Shown piece after piece: positions 37,805 through 47,448 of a DNA stretch of 64,000 nucleotides. Origin of the DNA: an uncultured Pseudomonadota bacterium (GTDB lineage Bacteria > Pseudomonadota > Gammaproteobacteria > Burkholderiales > Rhodocyclaceae); the NCBI GenBank assembly GCA_903870055.1, contig CAIQBG010000069.1, positions 1-64,000 on the forward strand, read 5' to 3'. The notes under the pieces are model-generated. The model was not told the DNA's origin. It worked only from the letters and a program-made list of their open reading frames with translations, and searched no databases. Made by a program: the position numbers and the translations under genes. Within the stretch, counting starts at the first letter, position 1. Every line of letters starts with the position of its first letter.

Positions 37805-38853
37805 TGCAATACCGTAATCTACTGCGTGTGGCAGCGTGGTGCTTGGCTACTATTGCGGCACAAACGCAGGCTCAACAGGTCTTTGTGGTGCCGGCGGACC
37901 AAAAGCAATCCGCAAAGGCGAGCGAGTCACCATCTGTCAAAACACCAGAGCAGAAGACAGACCCAGCAGCTGGTGCTGCCAAGCCAGCCGTCATTCCAGA
38001 CCGTAACACTCCGGCACCGGCGATCGTTTCAAAGCCCAAGCCCAAATTTGATCCTGCTAAGGTTCACCCCGATGTTGCCGTCAAGAAGACACCCAAGACA
38101 GAGGTGTCTATGCCAGGTGTTATGGATCTGCCTGGTGCCAAAGCCGTTTTAAACGCAAACGAACGGACGGTAGAGGCAACGCCTAATAGCACCCATGTGG
38201 TTTACCTCTCGAAAAACGACAGTAATCTACTGGTAACACCCTTCCCGAACGCCGTTGTGATTACGACGGAGAATTGTCTGAAATCCCCGGACAAAAAATC
38301 GTTCGGCAACAAGCTGATTGTCAGTGTCGCAGATCCGGCAACCAAATCCTGCCAGGCATGGGTCACCGATGCCGATGACAATTCATCGATGATTGGTATT
38401 AACGTCGTTCCAAAGAACGATGTGTCGTCACAGGTGGTGACCTTTGTTCTGAAAGGGACGGTTGATACCGGCGTTGCCTCTGACGGGTTACAGGGCAACA
38501 AGAATGATCCGCTGGTCGCTGGTCTGAGCGATCGTCTTGGCAAGCTTGCGCAAGGCAAGAAGCTTCAGGGCTATGCCATTGAAGACGTTTCAAAATTGCC
38601 AGCTGTTTCGAAGAATGGGCTGGTTATCAAACCAGTGCTGCGTCACAGCAGCAATCGTGACGATATCTGGGAATACCGAGTCACGAATGCATCCAATACC
38701 GTTGCCTTGGTGACCAAGGCTGACTTTTGTAATGGCCCGCGCGGCGAATGCCCGTCAGAAGTGATTGCCGTATCCATCTTTCCGAAAGACAGTCTGCCGC
38801 CAGGCGGCGAAGCGAGCGCGTTCGTGGATGTCACTAAGTCGAGGGTGCAGTGA
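37804..38853 (+). CDS. traK: Type-F transfer protein TraK
   Basis: A 349-residue exported protein (signal peptide ending TQA). A Pro/Ala/Lys-rich linker (residues 25-105) is followed by the VirB9-like domain (VVYLSKNDSNLLVTPFPNAVVITTENC). TraK joins TraV and TraB in the outer-membrane core. The linker makes it longer than F TraK (242 residues). Confidence 0.85.
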   Translation: MQYRNLLRVAAWCLATIAAQTQAQQVFVVPADQKQSAKASESPSVKTPEQKTDPAAGAAKPAVIPDRNTPAPAIVSKPKPKFDPAKVHPDVAVKKTPKTEVSMPGVMDLPGAKAVLNANERTVEATPNSTHVVYLSKNDSNLLVTPFPNAVVITTENCLKSPDKKSFGNKLIVSVADPATKSCQAWVTDADDNSSMIGINVVPKNDVSSQVVTFVLKGTVDTGVASDGLQGNKNDPLVAGLSDRLGKLAQGKKLQGYAIEDVSKLPAVSKNGLVIKPVLRHSSNRDDIWEYRVTNASNTVALVTKADFCNGPRGECPSEVIAVSIFPKDSLPPGGEASAFVDVTKSRVQ

Positions 38854-38855
38854 AC

Positions 38856-40127
38856 ATGGACTTCAAAGAGAAATTTCTAGCCAAAAAAGAGAAGCTCGTC
38901 GATAAATATCATGAGATGGACAAGGGGCAGCGCCAGTTATTTTTAATTCTTTTTGTCTTGATCCTCGGTTTTGGGCTGCTCCGTTGGTACAGCGTGGTAT
39001 TTGGCGATGTGGCGCAAAGAAAGAAATTGGCGGCTCAAACACGGTCGGTTGTCGCTGAAACGTCAGATGTTTCCTTGCCCAACGCAAATGCGCTACGAGA
39101 ACTACCGAAGTCCGGTAAAAATACGGGCCTCGATGACCTGAAGCTCATGGTTGAAGAGCTCAAGGGGCTTGCAACCACTCAGCAGAAGCAGATTGAGCAA
39201 CTGACGCAACGCGCAACAAAGCCGGAAACGGTGCCGCCTGTCACACTTGGCACGAACCTTCCGGATGCATCGGGTAAATCAGGCGCGACTCAAGCGCAAG
39301 CCCCCGATCTGGATTTTAGCCATATGAAACCGGCGGATGGTGCAACGTCAGAGCAAGCACCACCGCCACCGAAGGCCGAGTTCGTAACTTTAGGTGCTGA
39401 TCGAAAAAAACTAAATGCCGCCAACAAGGCTAAGCCTAATCTGGTTATTCCACGCGGATCAGGGATTGAAGCAGTCTTGATGACCGGGGTTGATGCATTT
39501 GTGGATACCACATCAAGTCGATCCAAGCCGAACGTCACAGGCAAGGGTTCATCGTCTAACTTATTCACGCCATTTGTGGCGAAGGTGAAGGGCGAAGCGA
39601 TCATGCCGAATAACTGGCGTAATTCCAGCCTGGTAGATTGTTTCGTTACTGGATCTGCCATTGGGAATCTAAGTTCGGAGCGAGCCTATCTCAAAGGAGA
39701 AGGGATCACGTGTGTTGCGGAATCCGGTGAGATTTTTGAAGGGTCGATGAATTCCGTCGTTTTTGGAGAAGACGGTAAGCCTGGAATTGCCGGAACCGTG
39801 GTGAGCAAACAAGGCGCGGTACTTGCTAAACAATTTATGGCAGGAGCGGTAGGTGGCCTCGCGCAAATGTTCGCGCCTACCCCAATTATGGGCTACAACA
39901 GCAATGTCTCAGGGAATGGCCAGCAACAGTATCAGTGGCCCAATCCGACCTTGGCTGCACAAAGTTCTCTAGCCGGTGGCTTGCAGCAAGCTGGCGCTCA
40001 GTTGGCGCAATTCTATTTGGACTTTGCCAAACAGATGATGCCTGTGATTGAGATCACAGGGGGGCACCGCGTGACGTTCAGCCTACAAGAAACCCTGACT
40101 ATCAGTAAATCCATCGCTAAGGAATAA
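38856..40127 (+). CDS. traB: Type-F transfer protein TraB
   Basis: A 423-residue VirB10-like protein with one membrane segment near residue 30 (QLFLILFVLILGFGLLRWY), a coiled and Pro-rich linker, and the TrbI/VirB10 beta-barrel domain from about residue 190 (VIPRGSGIEAVLMTGVDAFV, NWRNSSLVDCFVTGSAIGNLSSERAYL). It spans the envelope and links the ATPases with the outer-membrane core. The ATG at 38856 is preferred over GTG 38850 because GAGGG is better spaced. Confidence 0.85.
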   Translation: MDFKEKFLAKKEKLVDKYHEMDKGQRQLFLILFVLILGFGLLRWYSVVFGDVAQRKKLAAQTRSVVAETSDVSLPNANALRELPKSGKNTGLDDLKLMVEELKGLATTQQKQIEQLTQRATKPETVPPVTLGTNLPDASGKSGATQAQAPDLDFSHMKPADGATSEQAPPPPKAEFVTLGADRKKLNAANKAKPNLVIPRGSGIEAVLMTGVDAFVDTTSSRSKPNVTGKGSSSNLFTPFVAKVKGEAIMPNNWRNSSLVDCFVTGSAIGNLSSERAYLKGEGITCVAESGEIFEGSMNSVVFGEDGKPGIAGTVVSKQGAVLAKQFMAGAVGGLAQMFAPTPIMGYNSNVSGNGQQQYQWPNPTLAAQSSLAGGLQQAGAQLAQFYLDFAKQMMPVIEITGGHRVTFSLQETLTISKSIAKE

Positions 40128-40130
40128 ACC

Positions 40131-40784
40131 GTGAATTCATGTGCTTCGAAAAGCGTTGCGCTTATTGCCATCCTAACGTTATCGGCTTGTTCCGTTTTTC
40201 GGCCGATTGGCCAGGAGAACTTTGATTGTAACGGGAAGAACTCAACCAGCCCCTACTGCAAATCGTTCAAGGGGATCGATGCTTCAACCAGGGGAAATAT
40301 TCCGGACACGAAGTACGACACGGCATTTAACTACACAGACTATGACAAATACATGGGGTCGTATGTCGACACGGAAGGAAAACCTACCAAGGAAGCGGAG
40401 CGTTATGCGAAAGCGGGTGTGTTGCCACACGAAATGATTGGGGGCACAACAGATGCGCCAGTAGCTGGTGCGCCTGTTCGTACTGCACCCGTGATTCAGA
40501 AGATCTGGATCAACCGCTATGTCGATGCGCAAGACAAGTTACATCAGCCCGTCGAGGTTTATCAGGAAGTTATCGGTTCGCATTGGTCCGGTGTTAAGCC
40601 ATCTCGTCTATCGACAGCTCAACAGGAAAACAGATATCCGCATTTAGCAGCGAATGCTGACCGGTCGGCAAAGGCTGATACAGACGCGCCGGAGATTGTG
40701 GCTGCCGCAGATGGCGACAGGAACTCTGGCCCCCCTCTGCCAGAAATTACGTCACAGAAGGAGGCGCTGGGAAACCCACAATAA
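40131..40784 (+). CDS. traV: Type-F outer-membrane lipoprotein TraV
   Basis: A 217-residue lipoprotein with lipobox LSAC (Cys near residue 21) and further cysteines in NFDCNGKNSTSPYCKSFKG, the TraV layout. WINRYVDAQDKLHQPVEVYQEVIGSHW is characteristic of the C-terminal half. TraV is the VirB7 counterpart. The GTG at 40131 follows AAGGA. Confidence 0.8.
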   Translation: MNSCASKSVALIAILTLSACSVFRPIGQENFDCNGKNSTSPYCKSFKGIDASTRGNIPDTKYDTAFNYTDYDKYMGSYVDTEGKPTKEAERYAKAGVLPHEMIGGTTDAPVAGAPVRTAPVIQKIWINRYVDAQDKLHQPVEVYQEVIGSHWSGVKPSRLSTAQQENRYPHLAANADRSAKADTDAPEIVAAADGDRNSGPPLPEITSQKEALGNPQ

Positions 40785-40854
40785 ATCACAAGTAGTAAAC
40801 CTAACCACAAAAGCAGCAAATACTTTTTACAAACAGTTATTTGGAGAACAGAAG

Positions 40855-41184
40855 ATGGCAAAAAATACCCGCAAGACTTTGGCGCAAGGCTATAAGAGCG
40901 CAATCGGCATTACGGTGGCGATGAGTGCTGTGCTCATGGAGGGTGCAATATATCCGAGTTTTACTCAGGGAATGGCCGCAACAGCAATCACTTGGTTTCG
41001 CACAAATTTCCTCGAGAGTGGTTGGATTGTTCTTCTTTGCCTCGTCGCCTTGTTATCAGGCGTCGCAGGTATGATTGTGGCAGAAACAAAAGTCATGAAG
41101 GTTGTCATTGGAATTATGGTTGCCATATTGGCGGCGTTCTTAGGGGGAGACCAGATCCTCGCCTTAGTGACTGCAAAGTTCTAA
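40855..41184 (+). CDS. traA: Type-F pilin TraA
   Basis: A 109-residue protein with a long basic N-terminus (MAKNTRKTLAQGYKSAIG), then two hydrophobic helices (GWIVLLCLVALLSGVAGMIVAE and VMKVVIGIMVAILAAFLGGDQILAL) joined by a short basic loop, the mature F-pilin pattern. It would be processed and polymerised into the pilus. The position between traV and traC matches SXT/R27-type clusters and not F, where traA precedes traL. ATG 40855 follows GGAG. Confidence 0.75.
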   Translation: MAKNTRKTLAQGYKSAIGITVAMSAVLMEGAIYPSFTQGMAATAITWFRTNFLESGWIVLLCLVALLSGVAGMIVAETKVMKVVIGIMVAILAAFLGGDQILALVTAKF

Positions 41185-41188
41185 GACC

Positions 41189-43786
41189 ATGCCCAGTCAA
41201 AAGACCTCCAGCTTTCTCGCGATCGAGAGCTATGTTCCGGACGACCACATCATTATCGGGAAGCATTTTGGTGAACGGACGCATTATGTAGGCCGTTGCT
41301 ACGAGGCTTCGCCCCTGGTGGGCGGCGGGGATCAGCTGGAGGTCTTCGTGTCGTCCGTATTCAAGCAGGCGCCGGACGAGAGCGTGTTGCAAGTCAATTT
41401 AATCGTGGCACCCGATCACGATACAAGTCTGATCTACCGGCGTAACAAGAACCACGGTGGGGACATGGTGCAGGAGCTGGTACGCCAGCGTGCCGTAATG
41501 GCCGACAGGGCATCCCAACCGGAGGGTGTTTTAACGGGCATGGTACGTACGAACCGTAAGAGACTAATCATCTCGTACGCAATTCCGACAGCAACCATTA
41601 CACGGGAGAACATCCGTACATTTACCAATCTCCATAAAGACTTCCATGAAGCCTTAAAAACGGCGGGGTTTGTGGATGCTCGGCCAATATCACCGAATGA
41701 GCTTATTGGCGTTTACCGGCAGTTCGCAGACATATATGCGCCATTTAGGCCAACGGAAGCTCTGGATCCCGGCATTGAATTGCGGCGACAGGTCTTTACT
41801 GCAGCAGATCAAATCGACTTCAAGGGGGAAGCACATTGCTCGTTCAATGACACGAAGTGCACTGCTATCGTCCCGAAGGAATACCCAGAATATACGCGCC
41901 TCGGTATTGCTAACCTCCTGATCGGCTCGCCTTTTAATCAAGGAACACCCCGCGATGGCGGCGGTGGCCAGCGGCTTGTATTGCCGCATATCGTTTCGGC
42001 AACAGTGCGTATTGCAAATCAAGAAAAAGAGAAAACGCGCATCGTTCGGGCTATCCGGTCTCGCGCAAATAACACCATCCGCTTGCCGGATATTCTGGCC
42101 TTGGGCGAGGAATCCGGAAAGATACTGGACGACCTTTACTACATGAAGGAGCAGACCGGGCAGGGTGGTGACAAATATACGAAGGGGAGCCTGAACTACT
42201 TCCTATTCTCCAAGCCAGGGGATGAAGCCAGGCTCAAGCGGGATACATCGACGATCATCAATATTCTGGATAACCACGACTTTGATGCACGTGTGGCGCT
42301 CCATAACGTAGGTGTACGTTGGGCACAGTCGTTGCCGCTGAATTATTCATCCAAGATAGCAGAAGAACTCGACAATGAAGTGGATATGCCGAGCTCTGCC
42401 GCCTCGGCACTGCTGCCGGTTTATGGCAACTGGCGGGGGAACGCTAACGCTGCCCGGTCTGGATCACTTTTTTGGAGTGAGCGCGGGGAACCATTCTTCC
42501 TGGATGTCTTCAAGACCAATGGGGATATGAATGGCAACATCGCGGCCAAGATGGGTATGGGCAAGGGCGTGCTTGTGAATCAGATGATTGTTGATGCTCT
42601 GGCCGCCGGCCAGTTTGTGGCGATGCTCGACAACGGAAACTCGTATCGAAAACTTTGTGATGTGGTCGATGGTGAGTACATATCTTTTGACCCAGAACAT
42701 AACGATATCTCGCTCAATCCATTCTCCGGACTCAACGCAACAACCTTTGAAGAAGAATATACCGGTATCGCCGAGTTGCTTCTCAAGATGACGAACTTTA
42801 GCGAGAAGCCAACTGATGCAGAGCGCACCGCCATGCAGGATGCCGTTAAAGCGGCCTGGGGCGGCGGCGATGGACGCAAGGCGGATGAAGTGAATTTGAG
42901 TACCGTCGAAAAGGCGCTCAACAGCATTGCCAAAGAAATCAGTGACTATTCTGTAAAGCACGGCCTGTCCGAAACAGAAAATGCCGCCCGAAATCTCGCC
43001 GGTCGGTTGCGTAGCTTCTCGCAGGACGCGCGCCGCAGTTCCTTTTTCCGGGGCGCTTCGAATCTAAAAGCTAAAAAGCAGTTTGTGGTCATCGAACTTG
43101 GAAGCCTTGATGGTGACCCGCACCTGAAAGAAGTCGTTCTGTTCTACGTCATGAACAAGATTTTGAGCTGGGTGAATCGTGATAACGGCAAAAAGCTGAT
43201 CTTTGTTGATGAGTGTTGGGAGCTCCTCAAAAAGGAGAGTGCTGCTGACGTTATCGAAAGTCTTTATCGGAAGGCCCGAAAAGAAGGCGGTGGGATTTGG
43301 ACGATCACCCAAGATCCAGAGGATGGCAGCGACACGAGGTCGGGGCAGGTTATCAACAATTTTTCGAACTGGAAACTGGTGCTTGGACTTGGCGAGGCAA
43401 CGGCCAATAAACTCATCGACAAACGTTTCTACAGTAGTCGTTCAGAAGATCCCTATTTCTGTCGTTTGCTGCGCGAATGCCGCACGGAGAAGGGTAAGTA
43501 TTCCGAAATCCTGGTCATGAACGAAGACGGTTACGAAAAGGTTCGGCATTACCTCAATCCGTTCATGTTGATGGTTTACAACACGGAGCAGGAAGAACGC
43601 GAACAGGTCTTTGCGATGATGAATTCTGGGTCGAGCGCCATTGAAGCGGTCGAGACCGTCGCGAATGACTTTACCGTCTCTCGCCGTCTATGGCTCCAGC
43701 GCCAGATACGTCACATGATCGATCAAGACGGCTACAGCTGGGAAGAATTACAGACGGAACTCAACAGCGTATTGGATCGGCCATGA
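41189..43786 (+). CDS. traC: Type-F assembly ATPase TraC
   Basis: An 865-residue VirB4-type ATPase. The N-terminal domain (residues 1-420) is TraC-type; the P-loop region is GNIAAKMGMGKGVLVNQMI (about residue 452), where Gly replaces the usual Ser/Thr after GK. Walker B is KKLIFVDECWELL, followed by the EGGGIWTITQDPED segment. It powers pilus assembly at the inner membrane. The gene begins five bases after traA and overlaps trbI (ATGA). Confidence 0.9.
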   Translation: MPSQKTSSFLAIESYVPDDHIIIGKHFGERTHYVGRCYEASPLVGGGDQLEVFVSSVFKQAPDESVLQVNLIVAPDHDTSLIYRRNKNHGGDMVQELVRQRAVMADRASQPEGVLTGMVRTNRKRLIISYAIPTATITRENIRTFTNLHKDFHEALKTAGFVDARPISPNELIGVYRQFADIYAPFRPTEALDPGIELRRQVFTAADQIDFKGEAHCSFNDTKCTAIVPKEYPEYTRLGIANLLIGSPFNQGTPRDGGGGQRLVLPHIVSATVRIANQEKEKTRIVRAIRSRANNTIRLPDILALGEESGKILDDLYYMKEQTGQGGDKYTKGSLNYFLFSKPGDEARLKRDTSTIINILDNHDFDARVALHNVGVRWAQSLPLNYSSKIAEELDNEVDMPSSAASALLPVYGNWRGNANAARSGSLFWSERGEPFFLDVFKTNGDMNGNIAAKMGMGKGVLVNQMIVDALAAGQFVAMLDNGNSYRKLCDVVDGEYISFDPEHNDISLNPFSGLNATTFEEEYTGIAELLLKMTNFSEKPTDAERTAMQDAVKAAWGGGDGRKADEVNLSTVEKALNSIAKEISDYSVKHGLSETENAARNLAGRLRSFSQDARRSSFFRGASNLKAKKQFVVIELGSLDGDPHLKEVVLFYVMNKILSWVNRDNGKKLIFVDECWELLKKESAADVIESLYRKARKEGGGIWTITQDPEDGSDTRSGQVINNFSNWKLVLGLGEATANKLIDKRFYSSRSEDPYFCRLLRECRTEKGKYSEILVMNEDGYEKVRHYLNPFMLMVYNTEQEEREQVFAMMNSGSSAIEAVETVANDFTVSRRLWLQRQIRHMIDQDGYSWEELQTELNSVLDRP

Positions 43787-44154
43787 ACGAAAAGTTATTT
43801 TCCTGGAAACAACTGATGCTTGTCGTCATCGCAACCATCCTAACGACTATCGGGGTCATGCGCGAGTTCGTCAGCACGCAGTCGGGTGAGAAATATGCCT
43901 TACTGGATAAAGAGGCCGTTGTAGCCGATTACGTATTTAGCACGCCGGATTTCTCTGATGCCGATCGCGCCAAGGTTCTAGATGCGATCGATGCTGTCCA
44001 GAAGAAATACGCAGACCAAGGATACCTCGTGATCGAGAAAACATCTTGCACATCAGGCGATAGCAGCATCGTGCTGAGCGCGGCACCAGAGACCATGATC
44101 AACATCACTTCTGAATTACGCCAGCGTCTGGCTAAGGACAAGGGTAATGATTAG
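43783..44154 (+). CDS. trbI: TrbI-like type-F transfer protein
   Basis: A 123-residue protein with one N-terminal membrane segment (LMLVVIATILTTIGVMREF) and a periplasmic domain of about 90 residues. F TrbI (128 residues) has the same size, topology and position after traC, and affects pilus retraction. The sequence is too short for certainty. Confidence 0.6.
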   Translation: MNEKLFSWKQLMLVVIATILTTIGVMREFVSTQSGEKYALLDKEAVVADYVFSTPDFSDADRAKVLDAIDAVQKKYADQGYLVIEKTSCTSGDSSIVLSAAPETMINITSELRQRLAKDKGND

Positions 44155-44692
44155 CCGTATGCAGCACATGAAGAGTAGCGCACATGCGGCACTCTTAAAG
44201 ATCGCAGATCGGTACCGGAGGTCTTCCCGGTATCTCAAGCTTTATGTGATCGCGGCTGTCGGTGTTGCCCTTCTATCATTAGCCTGTATGGGTTTCGGGA
44301 TTAAACTTTCCTATGACCCACAGGGCGAAACCTGTCTGCCGTTTAGGTACGCCATCATCTTGCGCGATATTGGCTACCAACCGAAACGTGGCGATATTGT
44401 CGCCTTTTCCCCGCAGTGGTTACCCGATAACCGATTCGCACCAGGTGCTTTACTTGGCAAGCAGGTTGTTGCAGTTGCTGGCGACCGCGTGGACGTCGGT
44501 GCAAAAGGTGTGTTCGTGAACGGCGTCAAGGTCGAAGATGCAGACATGGATCACGAACCTCTAGATCAGCACGGAAAAATACAGGACGGACATTTCTTCG
44601 GCATCGGCACGGCAGAGAATTCATACGATTCTAAGTATTACGGCCAGATCCCGACTTCTGCCATCTACGGAAGGGTTTACCCGATTTGGTAA
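44147..44692 (+). CDS. S26-family signal-peptidase-like protein with Cys in place of the catalytic Ser
   Basis: A 181-residue protein with one membrane segment (LYVIAAVGVALLSLACMGFG) followed by YDPQGETCLPFRYAIIL and later GALLGKQVVAVAGDRVDVGAKGVFVNG. The latter is the S26 Lys box (K-x-V-x-x-x-x-G-D). At the Ser box, where the family has S-L-P or S-M-P, this protein has C-L-P. TraF/TrhF-type peptidases process or cyclise conjugative pilins. It overlaps trbI by eight bases. Confidence 0.75.
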   Translation: MISRMQHMKSSAHAALLKIADRYRRSSRYLKLYVIAAVGVALLSLACMGFGIKLSYDPQGETCLPFRYAIILRDIGYQPKRGDIVAFSPQWLPDNRFAPGALLGKQVVAVAGDRVDVGAKGVFVNGVKVEDADMDHEPLDQHGKIQDGHFFGIGTAENSYDSKYYGQIPTSAIYGRVYPIW

Positions 44693-44931
44693 TGGCGATG
44701 GCTAAACGACACTTCACCAAACAGCAAATAACCTTGCTGCAGATGCGCAAAGACGGGGCCTCTACTGATGCTATCGCCGAAGCACTTGGGGTGCAGCCTG
44801 CAACTGTCCGGGCAAAGGAAAGCGCCATACGGCGTGGTATCAACAAGCGTGCCTATCTGGTGCCTGAAGGATTAGCGTTTATTCAGCAACTCGATTTGTT
44901 TGAAGCCTGTGAGGCTGGCCTATGCAGCTGA
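44692..44931 (+). CDS. Small helix-turn-helix protein in the transfer operon
   Basis: A 79-residue protein, KRHFTKQQITLLQMRKDGASTDAIAEALGVQPATVRAKESAIRRGIN, a clear tri-helical DNA-binding unit with a QPATVRAKE recognition helix. The gene at 50939 carries repeats of the same unit. The ATG at 44692 overlaps the upstream stop (TAATG). It probably regulates transfer genes. Confidence 0.6.
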   Translation: MAMAKRHFTKQQITLLQMRKDGASTDAIAEALGVQPATVRAKESAIRRGINKRAYLVPEGLAFIQQLDLFEACEAGLCS

Positions 44932-45962
44932 CTACGCGTTTTTTGCCAATGCGTAAGTATCTTCTAATCGCAATGTTTATGGTATCAGGCGCTGCTTGGG
45001 CGGACTGGGGCTCCGGCGGTATGTATATCGATGACTCGAAGCTGGGCGAATTTTTGAGTGGCAAGTCCTGGAGTCGCCCTAATCCAGCAGAAAAAGCGAA
45101 GCCAACGGCTCCTGCGAAAGCCGGCGAACCGGAGAAGCCAGCGAAACAGAAAGTGACGTTGGCTTGGCTACGCGAACATTTCGTCGAGTTTGATCAACGC
45201 GCCCAAGAGAACCCTACAAAAGAAAATCTCGAAGCCGTGATGTACCTGAAACGCGTGCTTTTTGACAAAGGGCAGAACTACGCAACACGGTACCGAGAAG
45301 TCCTTGCCGAAAACCCCATGGTCGACGAGAACACCAGAATACCCTATGCCTCGTCTGCTCAAGCTGCGACCATTAAGGTTAACGGCGAAGCCATTCAAAA
45401 GGCAAACATCGAAATGGCCGAGGTTGGTGGTCTGTGGATATTCGTCGATGCCAAATGCGAGTTCTGTAAGGGAATGCTGGGGAGTGCGGCGCTCCTTAAG
45501 AAATATACGGGTATGCCGATTCTGGTAGTTGCCATTGATGGTCAGCGCCCACCTGGTTATTCAGAGACGCTCGGGCCCCTGGTCACAGATAACGGCATGT
45601 TCAAGACATTCGGTCTTAAGCTCACGCCATCCGTCGTATACGTCTACAAACCCGATGCGCGTCGTGGGCTGGATAACACGCAATTTCTGGTCGTTGCTCA
45701 AGGCTTTTATCAACTAGACCAGTTGCAACGCTCCATCGCCTATGCCGGATATCGATCCGTTCGTGATCGTAAAGAGTTTGCCGGCATGTTGTCAGCGGAC
45801 ACAGTACGCGGTCTGGATGCCTGGAACAAAGGGGTGCTGTCGGTCAAAGATCTCGATGATATCCAGATTGATCCGAATGACCCTGCTTCCATCAAACGCG
45901 CTATAGAGCCCTATCTGGAGAAATCTATGCGTACTCCGGGGAACACACGCTATGCCAATTAA
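44922..45962 (+). CDS. traF: Type-F transfer protein TraF (thioredoxin-like)
   Basis: A 346-residue exported protein. Signal peptide MRKYLLIAMFMVSGAAWAD (from residue 10); an extended N-terminal domain; then the thioredoxin fold with GLWIFVDAKCEFCKGMLGS. The CEFC pair gives redox activity that F TraF lacks. FGLKLTPSVVYVYKPD holds the cis-Pro. It helps fold TraH, TraU and TraN in the periplasm. The start at 44922 has GAGG nine bases upstream; 44949 is the alternative. Confidence 0.85.
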   Translation: MQLTTRFLPMRKYLLIAMFMVSGAAWADWGSGGMYIDDSKLGEFLSGKSWSRPNPAEKAKPTAPAKAGEPEKPAKQKVTLAWLREHFVEFDQRAQENPTKENLEAVMYLKRVLFDKGQNYATRYREVLAENPMVDENTRIPYASSAQAATIKVNGEAIQKANIEMAEVGGLWIFVDAKCEFCKGMLGSAALLKKYTGMPILVVAIDGQRPPGYSETLGPLVTDNGMFKTFGLKLTPSVVYVYKPDARRGLDNTQFLVVAQGFYQLDQLQRSIAYAGYRSVRDRKEFAGMLSADTVRGLDAWNKGVLSVKDLDDIQIDPNDPASIKRAIEPYLEKSMRTPGNTRYAN

Positions 45963-47448
45963 ACGAATTGCAGCCGCTGCCTTGACGTCCGTTACCTTGC
46001 TGTTTCCAACAGCAGGCCAAGCGCGCATTATGGACTCTGATCTGAGCAAACTCTTTATGTCGAACGTCACCGGTGCGGGGAGTTTTACGAACCAGCAACG
46101 GACCGGCGTAATTGGTGGCAATATCTCGCTGCGCACACCAATTAAGTCAGTCAATATCATCTCTTTCGATCCGCCCCGTTTCAATGCCGGATGTGGCGGG
46201 ATTGACTTGAGTTTGGGCAGCTTCAGCTTCATCTCAAGCGACCAGCTAACAGCCGTCTTTCGACAGATCGGTGCCAACGCTGCACCGCTCCTGTTCAAAG
46301 CGGTCATTAAGGGCGTTAGCCCACAGCTTGATGCTCTGATCACAGAATTCCAGGCTTTGTTACAAAATATGAACAATCTGGCTAAGAACACTTGTTCATT
46401 AGCCAAGATGATTGTTGATCCGGTTGAGAAGGGATTTGCCGAAGCGCTAGGTGGTGATGGTGCTGTCGGCGGCAGCGCCAAAGCAGGTGGTCCGTTTAGC
46501 GATGTGATGGGGACGGCCACCAATTTCCTGAAATCGGCCAACGAGACCTTTTCCAAGAACGCACCCTACGCACCCAAACTCGGTAACGGTGTCATGAAGG
46601 CCTTAGCCTCTTCTGGTGCTACAGCTGTTTTGGGTCTGACGGGAATGAATGATGGCAGTGATACCTATGGTCCGCAGGACCCAAACAATCTGAATAACCG
46701 AGTTATTGTCTCGATGCTGGGCTATGTCATCGCAGGGGTGCCGTGCACCACGCGGAATGCTGACGGCACTGTTGATACGGTTGGCGGCAATAAGGGCGAT
46801 GGCGCGAAGGCAGAATGTGTTGGCCGGCCGCTGATCGATCTGGATAGCTTCCTGGTAGGTGGTGGCCCAGGATCTTCCAAGCCAGACGCAACATTCAGAC
46901 TGTATAAGTGCAACAACTCCGGTGCCGTGACTAATGCGGATGGGACCGACGCGCAAATCTGCACCGACATGCAGGTGACAGATTATCCCTATCAAGGGGT
47001 GCGTGGCTGGACCAACAACATGCTGTTTGGTAGCCCTGATGCGTCGAGCATTAGCTCAGACAGCATCGTAGGTAAATTTAATGCTGGCGGAGGTTCCAGT
47101 CTTGGCATGACAGCGCAGCAGCAGAAATTCATTAACGCAGCCGGTGGCAATCTCATGGGCATCCTGTCGCGGATCTCCAACGCAAACGAACGCGTAGGGG
47201 TTGCCGAGAAAATGGCCGAGCCGATCACCAACTGCATCATGGCCGAACTCGGACGGGCGCTTTATTCAGCGGCGAATGGCATCCAGCAGGGCAATAGCTA
47301 TCACATTGGTCCAGACCAGAAAAAGAACATCGAGAAGATTCAGGAAGAACGGGAACGCTACAAAGACAAGTGCAGCAAGGACAGAACCTTTGCAGAAACC
47401 GTGGCCTCTCTGATTAACGCAACCCGAATGAATGTCTCGAACAAATGA
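45952..47448 (+). CDS. traH: Type-F transfer protein TraH
   Basis: A 498-residue exported protein. After the signal peptide come SNVTGAGSFTNQQRTGVIGGNISLRTPIKSVNIISFDPPRFNAGCGGIDLSLGSFSFISSDQL, the diagnostic TraH segment, and a helical C-terminal half with several cysteines. TraH acts in pilus assembly and outer-membrane localisation. It overlaps traF by 11 bases and traG by four. Confidence 0.9.
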   Translation: MPIKRIAAAALTSVTLLFPTAGQARIMDSDLSKLFMSNVTGAGSFTNQQRTGVIGGNISLRTPIKSVNIISFDPPRFNAGCGGIDLSLGSFSFISSDQLTAVFRQIGANAAPLLFKAVIKGVSPQLDALITEFQALLQNMNNLAKNTCSLAKMIVDPVEKGFAEALGGDGAVGGSAKAGGPFSDVMGTATNFLKSANETFSKNAPYAPKLGNGVMKALASSGATAVLGLTGMNDGSDTYGPQDPNNLNNRVIVSMLGYVIAGVPCTTRNADGTVDTVGGNKGDGAKAECVGRPLIDLDSFLVGGGPGSSKPDATFRLYKCNNSGAVTNADGTDAQICTDMQVTDYPYQGVRGWTNNMLFGSPDASSISSDSIVGKFNAGGGSSLGMTAQQQKFINAAGGNLMGILSRISNANERVGVAEKMAEPITNCIMAELGRALYSAANGIQQGNSYHIGPDQKKNIEKIQEERERYKDKCSKDRTFAETVASLINATRMNVSNK

